NCBI GenBank assembly: GCA_021848125.1
Contig: JAJZMY010000007.1
Span: 1 to 46,281 of the forward strand
DNA length: 46,281 nucleotides
From: Microcaldota archaeon
Lineage (GTDB): Archaea > Micrarchaeota > Micrarchaeia > Micrarchaeales > Micrarchaeaceae
Direction of reading: 5' to 3'
Shown here: positions 45,690-46,281 of the stretch, piece by piece
Numbering within the stretch: position 1 is the first letter of the stretch
Layout: every line of letters begins with the position of its first letter
The notes under the pieces: generated by a model
Told to the model about the DNA's origin: nothing
Databases searched by the model: none
Seen by the model: the letters and a program-made list of their open reading frames with translations, nothing else
Program-made: the position numbers and the translations under genes

Positions 45690-46281
45690 ATGGATGAAAA
45701 TAAATTAAATTTAGTTTATTTTGGATTTGATGAATTTAATGCACCTAAAAATATGGCAATAGATGAAGTGTTAAAAAAAGATGCTGAAATAACTGGCAAT
45801 ACATATATAAGATTTTATGATTTTAAAAAACCTTCAATAATATTATCTTATTCTGATAGTAGGGAATGTTTAAGAAAAGAGGCATTTAATGAACCTTCAA
45901 TAGAGATAACAAGAAGGTCTAGTGGTGGAAAACCTATTTATATCGATAATAATATCCTTGCATATAGTATTATAGGCTCTTTAAATAAGTCAAATAAAGA
46001 ATTTGAGTCCACAGCAAAAGTCCATAAGTTTTTTGGATCTCATATAATAAATGCAATAAATAATATTACAAAATTTGATATAAAAAGAATAAATTTAGGT
46101 GATGTATATAGCATAAGAATTGATGGAAAACCAATTGCAGGGCATGCACAATTTCCAACGCTTTCACGCTCTTTTTTTTATCATGGTGTTCTTGCAATAG
46201 GTAAATGGGATGCTGAAAATATAAATAAATTTTTAAATATAACAAAACAAGATTACGAAAATCTTAAATTAGCGCCATGTA
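45690..46281 (+). CDS. lplA: Lipoate-protein ligase A family, N-terminal part (runs off the right edge)
   Basis: About 197 residues in the window. It attaches lipoate (or a similar acyl cofactor) to carrier domains of 2-oxoacid dehydrogenases or H protein. The family pattern is visible: PKNMAIDEVLKKDAEITGNT, IRFYDFKKPSIILSYSDSRE, ITRRSSGGKPIYIDNNILAY (the RRxSGGGxVxHD-like motif), LGDVYSIRIDGKPIAGHAQ (the DGKKIxGxAQ lysine loop) and SFFYHGVLAIG. The lysine expected to bind lipoyl-AMP is present in DGKP. The lipoate-binding C-terminal part is cut off. ATG 45690 is directly downstream of tRNA-Pro (35 bases). Confidence 0.9.
   Translation, partial: MDENKLNLVYFGFDEFNAPKNMAIDEVLKKDAEITGNTYIRFYDFKKPSIILSYSDSRECLRKEAFNEPSIEITRRSSGGKPIYIDNNILAYSIIGSLNKSNKEFESTAKVHKFFGSHIINAINNITKFDIKRINLGDVYSIRIDGKPIAGHAQFPTLSRSFFYHGVLAIGKWDAENINKFLNITKQDYENLKLAPC

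Overview
The window is archaeal chromosomal DNA, very AT-rich and densely packed. Archaeal markers seen directly are RNase P protein Rpp29 upstream of an S17-to-S5 ribosomal protein operon containing the archaeal/eukaryotic proteins eS4, eL32 and eL19, RNA polymerase subunit Rpo11/L, Sec61-gamma-type SecE, a two-ring CDC48 ATPase, DUF373, DUF99, a COG1709 regulator, and tRNA genes with introns, including one in the T-loop of tRNA-His. The small membrane-rich gene set, overlapping genes and AT bias suggest a small-genome archaeon of the ARMAN/DPANN type (Parvarchaeota or Micrarchaeota-like). That placement is inference; no rRNA is present to prove it.

Layout. 1-2835: 5' part of ileS (minus) diverging from a DUF373 membrane protein. 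3039-10279: translation/transcription block (rnp1, uS17, uL14, uL24, eS4, uL5, uS14, uS8, uL6, eL32, eL19, uL18, uS5, then rpoL and a DUF99 protein). 10324-11815 (minus): SecE, a stand-alone NFACT-R protein and a YjbQ-family protein. 12-18.8 kb: PRC-barrel, SIMPL, YbjQ-type (UPF0145) and membrane proteins, a COG1709 regulator, UDP-glucose dehydrogenase, thymidylate kinase overlapping tRNA-Glu, and a MazG-like pyrophosphohydrolase. 19.5-25.4 kb: CDC48, agmatinase-family enzyme, a small lipoprotein, a HerA-like ATPase fused to a nuclease-like domain, and intron-containing tRNA-Ser.

26.1-28.4 kb is an accessory island. It holds a run of small minus-strand genes with visibly higher GC and different codon choice (AGG, AAG, GGG), short repeats, one frameshifted mini-gene and a nuclease-like fragment. 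28.4-33.0 kb holds endonuclease IV, a DUF167 protein, a TPR-AAA+ fusion ATPase, an FAD oxidoreductase and tRNA-His.

33.1-39.8 kb is the most striking locus: one minus-strand operon encoding a secretion/pilus ATPase, two TadB/TadC-like membrane proteins and seven consecutive pilin-like proteins, apparently a complete type IV filament machine apart from the prepilin peptidase. 39.9-46.3 kb holds an HD hydrolase, a UPF0104 transporter, a sulfatase-fold enzyme, a membrane protein, a Pif1-WYL helicase, tRNA-Pro and the 5' part of a lipoate-protein ligase.

How it fits together. The ribosomal block, IleRS, tRNAs, SecE and NFACT-R serve translation and export. Tmk, MazG, endonuclease IV, Pif1 and HerA serve nucleotide and DNA maintenance. 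UDP-glucose dehydrogenase, the UPF0104 protein, the sulfatase-like enzyme, the SIMPL protein, the lipoprotein and the pilus system point to an elaborate cell surface. Many starts are preceded by a GGTGA/GTGAT-type ribosome binding site, while others look leaderless with a TATA box about 25-30 nt upstream.
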